64,000 nucleotides of DNA from Deltaproteobacteria bacterium. GTDB lineage: Bacteria; Myxococcota_A; UBA9160; UBA4427. The position numbers and the translations under genes are program-made. The DNA lies in the NCBI GenBank assembly GCA_029261835.1, contig JAJDAO010000088.1, positions 59,059 to 123,058 on the forward strand, read 5' to 3'. Shown here in pieces: positions 18,301-27,069 of the stretch. Positions within the stretch are counted from its first letter, which is position 1. Every line of letters begins with the position of its first letter. The notes under the pieces were generated by a model. It was not told where the DNA came from. It ran no database searches and saw only the letters and a program-made list of their open reading frames with translations.

Positions 18301-18876
18301 CGGACCCTCTCGGAGCTCGGTCGTGAAGCTCCCGTTGGGCACGTATTCGGCGATCTCGATGCCGGGCAGCCCGTTGCTTGCCTCTTGCAGGGTTCGCCCG
18401 GCGATCCGCCCGCTCTGCGGCAGCTCGAAGCGCGCGTCGACGACCTGGCCGGCGGCGTCTGCACGTGCCCCCCCGAGCCAGCGCACATCGATTTGCGCAG
18501 CGTCCAGGTAGAGGCGGTTCTCCTGCTCGCCCTCGTGGACCATCAAGCGGCCTTCGTAGCCGTAGGTGCGGGAGATCCACGCACCCGCCAACAGAATCAC
18601 GATCGCGAAGTGCGTCACCACGAAGGGCCACTGGTGCCGTTGGATCGGCAACCGGTTGATCACCGCAATGACCAGATTGATCCCGATCAGGAAGAGGAAG
18701 AGATCGAACCAGACCGTTCCGTAGACGGCGGACCAGGCGATCTCGCGGCTGCCGCGAGACTCCAGAATGGTCCCGATCGTCATGATCACGGCTCCACCCA
18801 GCAGCAGAGCCGTGGTGAACTGAACCTTCCCCAAGAAGCGGAGAAAGCGAACGAAGGGTGAGGTAGGGCTGGTCAT
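15328..18876 (-). CDS. ccsBA: fused ResB-CcsA (system II) cytochrome c synthase
   Basis: 1182 residues from MTSPTSPFVRFLRFLGK, which has GGAAGGATC upstream. Residues 1-600 are ResB/CcsB: three N-terminal TM segments (LGKVQFTTALLLGGAVIMTIG, then WFDLFLFLIGINLVIAVIN, then WPFVVTHFAIVILLAGAW), a large periplasmic domain and a TM near 590. A second signal-like TM follows near 660. Residues from about 880 are the polytopic CcsA part with the tryptophan-rich heme-handling WWD motif WGRYWGWDPKETWSL. The protein exports heme and attaches it to CxxCH motifs of apocytochromes. Fusions of this length occur in epsilon- and deltaproteobacteria (CcsBA/NrfI). Followed by an NrfJ-like gene. Confidence 0.93.
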   Translation of the reverse strand: MTSPTSPFVRFLRFLGKVQFTTALLLGGAVIMTIGTILESRGSREIAWSAVYGTVWFDLFLFLIGINLVIAVINRLPIQRHQWPFVVTHFAIVILLAGAWISRTYGYEGRLMVHEGEQENRLYLDAAQIDVRWLGGARADAAGQVVDARFELPQSGRIAGRTLQEASNGLPGIEIAEYVPNGSFTTELREGPIGASPGVEVLLTKGRQQVQHWFIAGDPNSARKDLGPLAVEFRQVASGDPARSWLHGESIGAASVLVSPADGSEPVRIALPERVGEEVPLGPGLVARVRGYFARARIADGKLVEKDSGELNPAVVVELIAGGRTEVHTVFSRYPDFSSVQGGEPAQPAAALVSLEVATRVEKPQLAILLGPDERFSLQLTTESGASPPMPVEVGGSASLAAIGIDLRLERWLPNARAEFGVRPAPPGSQSGQRHVRLNARMNGTQQSVWLKYGAGPGPAIRLGGGQLQATYGPQTLALPFAIALEEFELINYPGSDRAAEYRSHVQVKPAASDLPAHDEVISMNRPLDVAGFRLFQSSYKLASGGRPDATILSVSYDPGVPIVYFSFLLLIVGIAWGLRVPRPKAAHAAGVLERQLATPGEGQAAAQREPRGAEAPAARKTMGSAVTLLLAVLVSLAPALDGWAESAAAGEVRLPVEETSGWAILADGRTKPLLTYANETALAVTGRESLDGLSSLELLWGYVLSPDEFKARPYIRVDSLELKAELELDAKEKRFSYDALADQPAFRELVSLAFRRQRAEEELSRLDRDVLEAYTKVDRIEGLVSGRALTIVPTIDEHGHWMTPSELEGHGDAPHVAIFQGFRGLAAAYAAGEVEGFADQAGALGVALRNSNPKGYPSESQLGRELFYEAFNAFGKAWKLYLLGFLAVLLAGFSQRPWGYRLGLGLLVAGFLCHSIGLGIRWIIADRAPVSDMYESLVFMGWGAIALGLGAEALNRKRFLALAAGLMGFVCLAFAENLPINSGINPLMPVLAHTYWLSVHVMTIMLSYSALALAMVLGHLMIAVQVFQRQKIMLLSSLSQLVYKTLQIGVLFLAAGIIFGSIWANESWGRYWGWDPKETWSLITFFVYLAIIHARFAGWLRHFGLAASAILGFLAVVMTYYGVNFILSAGMHAYGFSEGGQFFAGLYAVVEIAIVAGARVWYVSANRVSPDAVVESHPTQA

Positions 18877-19536
18877 CGCGATCCTTCCCGGATGGAATTG
18901 GCTGCAGGCTCGCCGTGAACCTCGAACTTGGGGTGCCCCGTGGGGCAAGGCTCTCTCGACCCCCTGCTAGCCGCAGGAATCGGCCTGGATCGCCCAAAAC
19001 TTGTGAATTGACCTGCGCTGCCGTGTTCCTCATCTCCTGCTCCAAGGCATCCCAGCATTGGAGAGGAAGAGAGAGGCACTCGCATCGTCCCTGAAGAAGA
19101 GAGACCCCGCTCGGCCCTCTTTGGGTCGCACCGGCGGGCGACATTGTTTGGCGAATCGTTCCGGGAATCGGGCGAAGCGTGCCCAGCGAAAGCGCCATGG
19201 CGGTCGAACCATGACCGAGTGCTGTGGATTGAGGATGCGAAATAGGCCGCACATTCTGCCGTGTGAAGCCAGCCGCGCACGGCCCCTGTGGCCGCCAAAG
19301 GAAGAACGCACCTGCGATGAAGAATGTAGTCGAAATCCATACGGGCGGGAAAGACCGGGAGTCGCTGAATAGCGCTCCCGCGCGGAGCTAGGGGGCGCCA
19401 AACCGCCCCGAGCGACATGCACCTACGGTTGCGAATTTCCGCAAATCGCTGCCCACGGAACCCACCATTCCCGTCTCTTCTGAGTGTAATATGGTGATCA
19501 CCAATCGGCCTCAAACCTCGGGAAGGGGGTACTTCA
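18877..19536. other. long intergenic region with a 12-bp palindrome before the PEP-CTERM gene
   Basis: About 660 bases between divergent genes. No coding frame is convincing. Near its right end TAATAT is followed directly by the perfect palindrome TGGTGATCACCA (19492-19503). The site GGAAGGGGG precedes the ATG at 19537. The palindrome sits where a -10/+1 region and operator would be, but no regulator can be named. Confidence 0.4.
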
Positions 19537-20289
19537 ATGTTCTCGATTAGAACTGGAAACACCGTCTGCACATGCACATGCACATGGAAGATCGCGCGAA
19601 TCCTCTTGGCCTTCATTGCGAGCACGCTCCTCAGCGCTGGGAGCGCGCTGGCTGTGTCCGTACAGGCACATTACATCGACAGCACCGACTGTGACTCGCA
19701 CGGGGTTCGGCTTCCCTCGCACGAGCTTGGTGACGACGCATCCAGCTTCCCCGTTGACGAGCTAATCCAGGTCTCCGTCCAGTCGGGGTCGGTCATCTGC
19801 GTGCCCGACAACGGGGCACCCGATGACTTTCTCGTGAGCATCACCAACATGGGATCAGTCGCCTACGTGGATCTCTTCTTCGTGGTGGATGCCGGAAGCA
19901 CCGTGGGGAACTTCGACGGCTTCATCGAGGACCTCGCGGGCCCGCCCGGTGCCTTCGAGCAGGCGTTCAAGATCGACGGGACGGTGACTTCGGGTGTGAA
20001 CAATAGCCTGATCTCAGAGAGCATGGGACTCAACGAGATCTTCGAACCCGGCGAGACCTGGCAGTTCCTCGTCACGAACTTCATCACCCCGGCTTCGCTT
20101 CCGCCCGCGCCCGTCTTTGGCTCAGCCGGGGGCTTCGCCGCCACTTCCGCCGCGCTGACGAGCAATGCGAGCATCGTGGCATCGCCCGTGCCCGCGCCCT
20201 CCACGGGCCTGCTGGTCTCGCTCGGCTTGGCGGCGCTCGGCCTACGCCGAAGTCGCGTGCGGCGCTGCAGCAGGGAGTTCTCCGATTAG
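19537..20289 (+). CDS. PEP-CTERM-tagged exported protein
   Basis: 250 residues. The signal peptide has an unusual N-terminus: a Cys-Thr repeat (CTCTCT) encoded by three tandem TGCACA units (19567-19584), then the hydrophobic core ILLAFIASTLLSAGSALA. The body is beta-rich. The tail PVPAPSTGLLVSLGLAALGLRRSRVRR matches the exosortase tag plan: PEP-like Pro-Ala-Pro motif, hydrophobic helix, Arg cluster. Such proteins are processed at the tag by EpsH/exosortase and often accompany exopolysaccharide loci. That fits the Pel-type locus that follows. The function of the body is unknown. Confidence 0.82.
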   Translation: MFSIRTGNTVCTCTCTWKIARILLAFIASTLLSAGSALAVSVQAHYIDSTDCDSHGVRLPSHELGDDASSFPVDELIQVSVQSGSVICVPDNGAPDDFLVSITNMGSVAYVDLFFVVDAGSTVGNFDGFIEDLAGPPGAFEQAFKIDGTVTSGVNNSLISESMGLNEIFEPGETWQFLVTNFITPASLPPAPVFGSAGGFAATSAALTSNASIVASPVPAPSTGLLVSLGLAALGLRRSRVRRCSREFSD

Positions 20290-20314
20290 GCCAAGACCAT
20301 AAGAAGGGGGCACG

Positions 20315-21847
20315 TCAGGGCGCTGGAGGCGCCGCGCCCGAACGGGCGGGTTGTACTGCGCTCGAGCGTCCTGAATCGTATTCGTGGGCGCCGATATCGA
20401 CGATGCTGCTCTGCAGTCTGCGCTTCTTGAAGAAGTCGACTGTTCCGATTACGGAAACCGCGAGGTTTTCCCCGGCATCGATCGCGGGTGACCCCAACCC
20501 GATGTGGAAATCGCGATTTCCGGGATTCACCAGTCGCGGGTCGGAGTGCCTCGAGTTTCCGCCGGGAGCGCTTCCAGCGGAACTGCCAAAATAGACGTTG
20601 TAGTCGATCAAGTTGCCGGAGTTGCCCCGGCCATCGATCAGGACCCGCGGCCGGCCGGACTCGGCGTAGACGATGTTGTTCTTGTAGACGTTGTTCCTGT
20701 TGTTGTGCTGCAACAGGATTTCCGCCCCCCAGTCGTCCTTGGATCGGGCGGAGCTGTGGTTCTTGTAGAGGGTATTGTTGACGACATGGCAGTTCTCGGT
20801 GCTTCCGACACTCGCCTCGTACCCACCCGTTGCAATCCCCAGGATATGGTTGTTGTAAGCGATACTGTTTCTCAGGACTATGTTCTTGGTGGCCCGGTTC
20901 GCATGCTCGCTCGCCAGTTCGAAGCCGAGGTTGCAATCATGTGCGATGTTGCGGTCGAAGAGAATGTCCCTGCCACCATCGACGTAGAAGCCCGCGGCCG
21001 AACGCTCGTTGTTGTAGGCGGGATTGTCCTTCGTATCGATGTTGTAGGCGATATTGTCGACAACGAGACCATTGCGGGCCTGATCGAGGTTGGCCCCGCT
21101 GGTTCCGCAGCCACCACACTCCCCCTCGAAACCGATGAAATCGTAGGCGATATTGTCACAATCGTGGACAGAGTTGTTGCTGACGGTGAAGTCGCGGACG
21201 TTTCCGTTGAGCACCAGAGCCTCGCTCCAGTAGAGGATGCAATCCCAGATCTCGTTCCCATCGATGATCAGATCGGAGAGCGCGGAACCTGAATTCGTGC
21301 CGAATATCCCGATGCCATGAGCACCGCCGCCATCCGCATTCTGCTCGATATCGTGGACTTTGTTGTTTCGCAACTCGATGTGATTTGAAGCCCCTTCGGC
21401 GTAGATTCCCACCGGTGTCATACTCGCGTTCGATGTCTTGAAGTTCGTCAGCTCGAATCCGACGACCTTGACATAGCTCGCGTCCACGATCGATATCAGC
21501 CCCTCGCGACCCACGGGAGCGAGGCCCGCGCCGTCGATCACCGGAGTTTCTCCTGGATAGTTGCGGAGTGTGAGATATCCGCCGCTCGACGAACCGGAGC
21601 TCGAAGAGCCCTCGAACCTGACCTTCTCGCTATAGACTCCTCCTCGAACGTAGACGGTTTGGCCAGGCCCGGCCTGACCAACGGCATGCTGAATGGAGGC
21701 CCACGGCGCGGATTCAGAGCCTGAGCTCTCGTTGCTGCCGTTCGTCGCGACATAGCGCTCTTGAGCGGAGTTGGCGAAATGGGGGCTGACTGCACAGCTG
21801 AGCACCAAGAGCGTCGGAATACACTGTTTCAGAATGAAACGAATCAT
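20315..21847 (-). CDS. secreted right-handed parallel beta-helix protein
   Basis: 510 residues starting MIRFILKQCIPTLLVLSCAV (signal peptide) behind AGGAAGGGCGAG. The opening YVATNGSNESSGSESAPWASIQHAV and TVYVRGGVYSEKV is the DUF1565/NosD-like entry to a pectate-lyase-type beta helix. Asn-ladder coils follow (IELRNNKVHDIEQN, LIIDGNEIWD, FTVSNNSVHD, NIVLRNSIAYNN). It is the last gene of the leftward Pel-type operon, 114 bases after pelG. A polysaccharide lyase, epimerase or binding role in the envelope is likely by fold. It is not part of the described pel operons I know. Confidence 0.82.
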   Translation of the reverse strand: MIRFILKQCIPTLLVLSCAVSPHFANSAQERYVATNGSNESSGSESAPWASIQHAVGQAGPGQTVYVRGGVYSEKVRFEGSSSSGSSSGGYLTLRNYPGETPVIDGAGLAPVGREGLISIVDASYVKVVGFELTNFKTSNASMTPVGIYAEGASNHIELRNNKVHDIEQNADGGGAHGIGIFGTNSGSALSDLIIDGNEIWDCILYWSEALVLNGNVRDFTVSNNSVHDCDNIAYDFIGFEGECGGCGTSGANLDQARNGLVVDNIAYNIDTKDNPAYNNERSAAGFYVDGGRDILFDRNIAHDCNLGFELASEHANRATKNIVLRNSIAYNNHILGIATGGYEASVGSTENCHVVNNTLYKNHSSARSKDDWGAEILLQHNNRNNVYKNNIVYAESGRPRVLIDGRGNSGNLIDYNVYFGSSAGSAPGGNSRHSDPRLVNPGNRDFHIGLGSPAIDAGENLAVSVIGTVDFFKKRRLQSSIVDIGAHEYDSGRSSAVQPARSGAAPPAP

Positions 21848-21961
21848 CTCGCCCTTCCTCGAGCTGCTGAACCCTGCGCGGACACCAACACGCGAGCCTG
21901 CCGGTGTCGGCCAATACGTGTCCCGATGAGTCGTGCTGCCTCCATGCTCCAGAGCGACCAT

Positions 21962-23443
21962 TCACGCGCTTGCGCGGGCATCGTCGAGGTCTATGTACTG
22001 GCCATAACCACCGCCCGGCCTGGCGCGAAGCTCTGGCGAATCCTCGCGCTTTCCGACGATCGGCTGACTCATGAAGGTCATGTACTCCAGCTGGTCGATG
22101 CGCTTGGCGAGATAGAAATAGCTGATGACGAAGGCCACCACACAGGAGCTCATGTAGCCGGCGCCGAAGAAAGCGGGACCCAGCGCCAGACTGACCTTGG
22201 TAAATAGAATGTTGGCTGCCGCGAATGTCGCCGTGATGACCAGCACCTCCATTCTGAGGTTGTAATAGAGAAGGATGATGGTGATGATCAGGACATAGGC
22301 GTGGAAGAAGGCGCCCAGACAGGCGTACCTGAAGACTTGAATCGACACCTCTTCCTGGATCCGCATTCCTGCCAGAATCCCCGGCGCGAAATAGATCACC
22401 AGCAGGGTGACCGTCCCCTGAACCTTCAGCAGGTCGAGCAGGGAGCTCCGGATGACGCGCTTCATGTTCTCCTTCTTTTCCACGATCTGATGCAGCGGCT
22501 TCTTGCCCATCACGAACTCGTAGAAGGAGCGGTATTCGCCGTAGAAGTTCGTTTCGATGTTCAGTAAGAAGATGGCCAGCGCGGGTACAATGGTTACATA
22601 GGCGACGAACAGCGGACTGTCGTAAGCGACAGAGCCGAAGAAGATTCCCTGAATCTGCGCTCCCTGATCCGAGAACCAGAAGATGAACTTGTCCGCCCAG
22701 ACCGCGACGTAGTAGAGGACACCGATCCAGACAAGCTCGTAGTACTTCCTGCAGTAAGATGCGAAATCCAGACTGAAGTGGGTCGGCGGTCCGAATTCGG
22801 AAAAGATGACGTACGAGAAGCCCATGAAGATCACGATCTGGCCCAGCGTGTATCCGCTCAGAAAACCGGCCAGATCGAAGAACTGACCGGCTCCGATGGC
22901 GGCAGCGAGGCTGATCAGCGAGCCGACGAAGAACATCGTCGTGATCAGCCTGTAATTGTTCGACGCACTCAGAAAGATCAGAGCGATCCAGATACAGCTG
23001 ACCGTGATATAGAGTGTAGTCGCGGTGATGGAATAGAATACGGACTCCCCGCTGAACGCGAAGAAGATGCCGCCCGTGACCGCCTGAAACACGATGGTGA
23101 TGCTGATGATGGTTGCATAGGTGGAGGGAATGGCCTCATCTTCTTCCAGGTAGATCTTGTCCGCGATGAACCGCGTGATGATCATCGTGATGAGGCCGGT
23201 GACGATCAGAGAGAACGCGAACACGTAGACGATGGTCGCCGCGAAGATCTCCCACTTGCTTCCCGACGCCCAGCCCGGCGCATGCAGCAGCAGGGGGGAG
23301 AGCAATCCCAGGAAGGAAAGGCAGAGGATGGAGAGCAGCCACGGCCCGGAGGAGATGACGGCGGAGTAGAGATATGCCTTGAGGATACTGGCGTACGTGT
23401 CCTCCATGAGCATCTTCTTCAGTCGAAATCCGATTCCTGCCAT
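21962..23443 (-). CDS. pelG: PelG, Pel polysaccharide inner-membrane transporter
   Basis: 493 residues, starting MAGIGFRLKKMLMEDTYASI, about the family's usual length, with AGGAGC upstream. It has about twelve hydrophobic segments. PelG is the MOP-superfamily-like membrane partner of PelF and forms the synthase/export unit in the inner membrane. The diagnostic N-terminus (GIGFRLKK.L...Y....A Y....I SSGPWLL) and the internal DKFIFWFSD and NIETNFYGEYRSFYEFV segments are characteristic. It is 37 bases downstream of pelF and is codirectional with it. Confidence 0.95.
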   Translation of the reverse strand: MAGIGFRLKKMLMEDTYASILKAYLYSAVISSGPWLLSILCLSFLGLLSPLLLHAPGWASGSKWEIFAATIVYVFAFSLIVTGLITMIITRFIADKIYLEEDEAIPSTYATIISITIVFQAVTGGIFFAFSGESVFYSITATTLYITVSCIWIALIFLSASNNYRLITTMFFVGSLISLAAAIGAGQFFDLAGFLSGYTLGQIVIFMGFSYVIFSEFGPPTHFSLDFASYCRKYYELVWIGVLYYVAVWADKFIFWFSDQGAQIQGIFFGSVAYDSPLFVAYVTIVPALAIFLLNIETNFYGEYRSFYEFVMGKKPLHQIVEKKENMKRVIRSSLLDLLKVQGTVTLLVIYFAPGILAGMRIQEEVSIQVFRYACLGAFFHAYVLIITIILLYYNLRMEVLVITATFAAANILFTKVSLALGPAFFGAGYMSSCVVAFVISYFYLAKRIDQLEYMTFMSQPIVGKREDSPELRARPGGGYGQYIDLDDARASA

Positions 23444-23480
23444 GGTGCAGTTGCTCCTGGATCCTTCGGTCGGACCTGCG

Positions 23481-25016
23481 TCAGCTGTGAACCGGGCTCT
23501 TCGCCGCGTAGTCCTGATAGAGCTTCATGTACGTATCGATGAGCTTCTCTTCGCGGTAGTACTTGTCCACCCTGTCGTACCCCGATTGGACCATCTGATC
23601 GTGCAGCGGCTGGTCGGAGATGATCTTGCAGATGGCATCGGCCGTCTCGCCTGGCCTGCCGATGTTGGTCACCATCCCGGCCGGTCCCAGCGCGATGTCC
23701 TCGTCGGTCCTGCCGCAGATCAGCTCCTCACAGGCACCCACGCGCGTAGAGACCGAAGGCACGCCGACCGCCATGGCCTCCAGGATAGTCAGGGGTTGTC
23801 CCTCACTGATGCTCGTGAGAACGAAGACGTCCAGTTTCGGGTAGTACTCTCGCACATCGACCTTCCCGAAGAACTGCAGCCGGTCATCGAGCGCGAGTAG
23901 CTTCGACAGGCTCTGGCACTCCTTGAAGTACTCCTCGTCTTCGTCGGTGGGGCCGAGAATCCAGAATTCCACCTTGTCGTAGCGATCCGCGACCATCTTG
24001 CAGGCCTTGATGAAGGTCTTGACGTCCTTGATGGGCACTACCCGGCCGACGAAGCCGACTTTCTTGACCTCGTCGAGCTCGATGTTGTCTCGCAGGGGAT
24101 AGAAGACTCCTGGTTTGATCGCGTTGGGGATGACGGAGCACTTGCTCTTGTCCGCGCCGAACTGCACCTGGAGGTCCTGGTTCCCTCCGTAGAGCGTGAT
24201 GATCTCGTCGGCGTACTCGTAGGTGATCTGCCCGAGAAACATGAAGAACTTCATCCAGACTTCCTTGTGGAAGCCCTGGCTGCGTCGCGCCTGTATGCGA
24301 CCCGCTTCCTCCGAATAGATCCACTCCGAGCGGCTGATCTCGATATTCCTTTCCTTCGTGTATATACCGTGCTCGGTGAGGAGCAGCGGTGCACCGTATT
24401 GCAGCTTGGCGAGCGCCCCCACCAGACCGGCATATCCCGTCGAGACGGCGTGGTAGACACGTGCCGGCGGGATCTCGCTGTTCAGCACCTGGAAGAGTGG
24501 AAGGTGCAGAAACCTCCATGTCCAGAAGTAGTCGATGAATGAGGTGTCGGGCGCCCGCTTCTTGTACAACGCGACGATGATGTCCCAGCTCTCCTGCGAG
24601 AACAGCATGTCCTTCGTGTTGATGCTGCGCTGCGCGTCGGAGCAGAGGTGATTGAAGATCAGCTTGAAGCGGCTGAAGTCTTGCTCGGGAAGCTTGTCGT
24701 GAAACGCCAGGATGTCCTTGTAGGCGCGGTCGCGGAAGGCCCGATCGGGTGTGGCCGGGTCGTGGATGATGGAGTCGTGCAGATACACGTTGACTAGCGA
24801 AATGATGTTCTCGGGCAGCTTGTAGCGATACTCGACCTCCGCATCGCTGGAAGGGCTGATGTGAACGATCGAGAACGTCAGAGAGGGCATGGCGCCGATA
24901 AGCTGATGAATCCAGCTGGATACGCCGCCCGTGATATAGGGGTAGGTTCCCTCCGTCAAGAGGCACACATCGGCTACGGGTACGGACGTCGTCGTTCGCG
25001 CTGCTGAGTCGGTCAT
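23481..25016 (-). CDS. pelF: PelF, GT4 glycosyltransferase of Pel synthesis
   Basis: 511 residues. The N-terminus VCLLTEGTYPYITGGVSSWIHQLI is the PelF signature, with a substrate-binding glycine loop. The C-terminal GT-B lobe has VGRVVPIKDVKTFIKAC and the retaining GT4 E-x7-E motif in SEGQPLTILEAMAVGVPSV. PelF polymerises UDP-GalNAc-type sugars on the cytosolic side. The start overlaps the PelE-like gene end within a few bases, implying coupled translation. All catalytic features expected are visible. Confidence 0.96.
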   Translation of the reverse strand: MTDSAARTTTSVPVADVCLLTEGTYPYITGGVSSWIHQLIGAMPSLTFSIVHISPSSDAEVEYRYKLPENIISLVNVYLHDSIIHDPATPDRAFRDRAYKDILAFHDKLPEQDFSRFKLIFNHLCSDAQRSINTKDMLFSQESWDIIVALYKKRAPDTSFIDYFWTWRFLHLPLFQVLNSEIPPARVYHAVSTGYAGLVGALAKLQYGAPLLLTEHGIYTKERNIEISRSEWIYSEEAGRIQARRSQGFHKEVWMKFFMFLGQITYEYADEIITLYGGNQDLQVQFGADKSKCSVIPNAIKPGVFYPLRDNIELDEVKKVGFVGRVVPIKDVKTFIKACKMVADRYDKVEFWILGPTDEDEEYFKECQSLSKLLALDDRLQFFGKVDVREYYPKLDVFVLTSISEGQPLTILEAMAVGVPSVSTRVGACEELICGRTDEDIALGPAGMVTNIGRPGETADAICKIISDQPLHDQMVQSGYDRVDKYYREEKLIDTYMKLYQDYAAKSPVHS

Positions 25017-25017
25017 T

Positions 25018-25938
25018 TCAACTCCAGATGGAAGCCGCCTGCTGAGCGTCGTCTGGGAGATTGCCGAAGGAGGTCTTCATCTGCCGAACGATCCTCCGGA
25101 CTTCCTGGATCTTTCCCATCTGGAAATAGGCGTCCGCAATCCCGATCATGGCTTTGAGGTTGCGGGGATCCCGGCTGGCCGCCGAGTGGTACGCGTCCAG
25201 CGCTTCCTGGAACTTGTCCAACCGCATCAGCACTTCCGCGAATCGCGCCAGCAGCGCGACGTCGTTCCCGGCGAGCTGCACCGCCTTGTGGTATTCGTTG
25301 TGGGCCTGGCGCAGGTAGTACTCGCTCAAGGTCTTGTCTTCAACATCCGAGATCGCATAGTCGTAGTAGCAGCCGCCTAGCGCGGCGATGGCCTCGTACG
25401 ATTGCGGATTCGCCTCTGCCTCTTGCTGCGCTTCGATAATGCGATCGCCAAAGTCCTTGCTGATCTCGGACAGGGCTTCGACCGCAAAGTAGCGGACTTC
25501 GAGCATCGTGTTCTCGAGCGAATTCGCGAGCATCCGGATGGCCTCGGGATCATTCTTCGCGGCCAGCGCGTCGACGGCACCCTTGCGCAGATCGACGTCA
25601 GCGCCCTTCAGAGCGTCGACCAGTGGCTGCACCAGCTTCTCCTCTTCCCAGTCAACGCGCATGATCGTGGCGTTGGACGCCGCGGCCGAGAGCCGATCCT
25701 TCCGGAGATGGTCGTCATGCGATGCTTTCGTAGCAGGGGCATACCGGTGATGCCGCACAGCGATGTATATGAACAGGATGCCGACGAGGCCGTAAACCGG
25801 CAGAAAGAACGAGAAGAGAATCCCGAGCCACAGCCACACCCGCGCCTGCTGGCGATCCACGGCAAACTGAGTGTAGAGCCAGTAGCCAACACCGATCGAT
25901 GCGACCGTGTGGATCAGGAGTAGGATGGCGTAGGTCAT
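25018..25938 (-). CDS. pelE: PelE-like membrane-anchored HEAT/TPR protein
   Basis: 306 residues. Two N-terminal TM segments (about 3-23 and 34-60) precede a cytosolic part. Residues 100-165 look like HEAT repeats (VDLRKGAVDALAAKNDPEAI, LEVRYFAVEALSEI). Residues 180-290 look like TPRs (AIAALGGCYYDYA, VALLARFAEVLMRLDKFQEA, LKAMIGIADAYFQMGK). PelE in Pseudomonas is a TM plus TPR protein that links PelD, PelF and PelG. Position and layout match, so the name is given from context. The HEAT part is a variation. Confidence 0.82.
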   Translation of the reverse strand: MTYAILLLIHTVASIGVGYWLYTQFAVDRQQARVWLWLGILFSFFLPVYGLVGILFIYIAVRHHRYAPATKASHDDHLRKDRLSAAASNATIMRVDWEEEKLVQPLVDALKGADVDLRKGAVDALAAKNDPEAIRMLANSLENTMLEVRYFAVEALSEISKDFGDRIIEAQQEAEANPQSYEAIAALGGCYYDYAISDVEDKTLSEYYLRQAHNEYHKAVQLAGNDVALLARFAEVLMRLDKFQEALDAYHSAASRDPRNLKAMIGIADAYFQMGKIQEVRRIVRQMKTSFGNLPDDAQQAASIWS

Positions 25939-25999
25939 ACTCTCGGTTCCAAGACCCTGCGATGGACGTTCTGGGCCCGAGAATCAGCCTGCGGCCACG

Positions 26000-27061
26000 T
26001 CATTGCCTCGCGCCTCTCGGCGACTGTTGACGCATCTCAGAGAGGGGGGTCCCGAAAGCGAACGGTCCCTCGAAACTCTCCTGAATATGTCGATCGAACT
26101 GCTCGCTCTTGTCCATCGAGTCTTGCCTCTTCTGGATCTCCTGGGCCAGGGTGACGGAATGGGAGATCCAGTCGGCAACCGTCGAGAACATCTGGATCGT
26201 GTCGGGGTTGAACTTCAGGAAAGGGAGCTTCTCGACGTTGATCAGTCCGTAGATCATCTTGCTCCGTCCCACGAGTATCGGAGCAGACATGATTGCATCC
26301 GCCTCCACCGTTTCGGGGGCGCTTTCCAGATCGCTGCCGAATGACTCCGTGAGCGCCACCGGCCGCCGGTTGACCAATGCCTGCCGGAACATGTCGTTGT
26401 TGACATTCGTTTCGTAGCGCTCTTCGTCCTTTTGCAGCCAGCCCGAAGTCGCCTCCAGCTTCAGGGTCTGGAGGTCCCGATCCCACTTGTAGAACGAGCA
26501 CTTCTCCACTCCGGCAACCTGAACCAGGAAATCAAGAGCGGCGGCCGGCAGACACTCCAGGTCGAGGATATCCAGCTTCTTGGCCAGCTGTGAGACGGTG
26601 GAGACCGTGGAGGTCTGCCCGATGATGCGCTCCGCCAGCTCGTCCTTCAGGCGCGCGATCTCGCTGGATCGCTTCTTCAGGAGGTCATATCGCTTCTGAA
26701 GTGCGGCCTTGTTCTCTTCCAGTCCAGCCAGCTGCTTGCTCTGGTTGGATCGCATCTGGCCGATGAAGCCCCCGACAACAAAGAAGAGCAGCACCGGTTT
26801 GAAGTACTGATACGCGAAGCCCTGAGCAAAGGACACGTCGTGAAACAACAGCAAGAACAGGCCGTAGACGACGCTGGAGACCCCCGCCGCCGCGAGCGCG
26901 GCCCGCAGATCGTACTTGATGGCCAGCGCTAGGACCGGGATCCAGTACGGATGAGGAGACACCATGACGAATCCCAGATTGTCTCGAACCCAAACCAGGT
27001 TGACGATCGTCAAGAGCGCGAGGGCGGCGACGATCTCTAGCAGATAGGAGTGTTGCTTCAT
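26000..27061 (-). CDS. pelD: PelD-type membrane GAF protein lacking the GGDEF domain
   Basis: 353 residues. Four closely spaced TM segments (about 7-100, with HPYWIPVLALAIKYDLRAAL and FAYQYFKPVLLFFVVGGFIG) precede a coiled coil (about 100-140). A GAF domain follows at about 150-310 (CSFYKWDRDLQTLKLEATSGW, ADAIMSAPILVGRSKMIYGLINV). Pseudomonas PelD adds a degenerate GGDEF domain whose RxxD site binds c-di-GMP. Here the protein ends about 40 residues after the GAF domain and no RxxD/GGDEF remnant is visible. The gene is eight bases downstream of the FHA-GAF gene, so the two are very probably co-translated. C-di-GMP control through PelD therefore seems absent or moved elsewhere. Confidence 0.85.
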   Translation of the reverse strand: MKQHSYLLEIVAALALLTIVNLVWVRDNLGFVMVSPHPYWIPVLALAIKYDLRAALAAAGVSSVVYGLFLLLFHDVSFAQGFAYQYFKPVLLFFVVGGFIGQMRSNQSKQLAGLEENKAALQKRYDLLKKRSSEIARLKDELAERIIGQTSTVSTVSQLAKKLDILDLECLPAAALDFLVQVAGVEKCSFYKWDRDLQTLKLEATSGWLQKDEERYETNVNNDMFRQALVNRRPVALTESFGSDLESAPETVEADAIMSAPILVGRSKMIYGLINVEKLPFLKFNPDTIQMFSTVADWISHSVTLAQEIQKRQDSMDKSEQFDRHIQESFEGPFAFGTPLSEMRQQSPRGARQ

Positions 27062-27069
27062 GGGCTTCC

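Noticed and set aside
15874..18861. Rightward frames of 360 and 582 codons
   Set aside because: Antisense to the ResB-CcsA fusion; no motif or ribosome-binding site.
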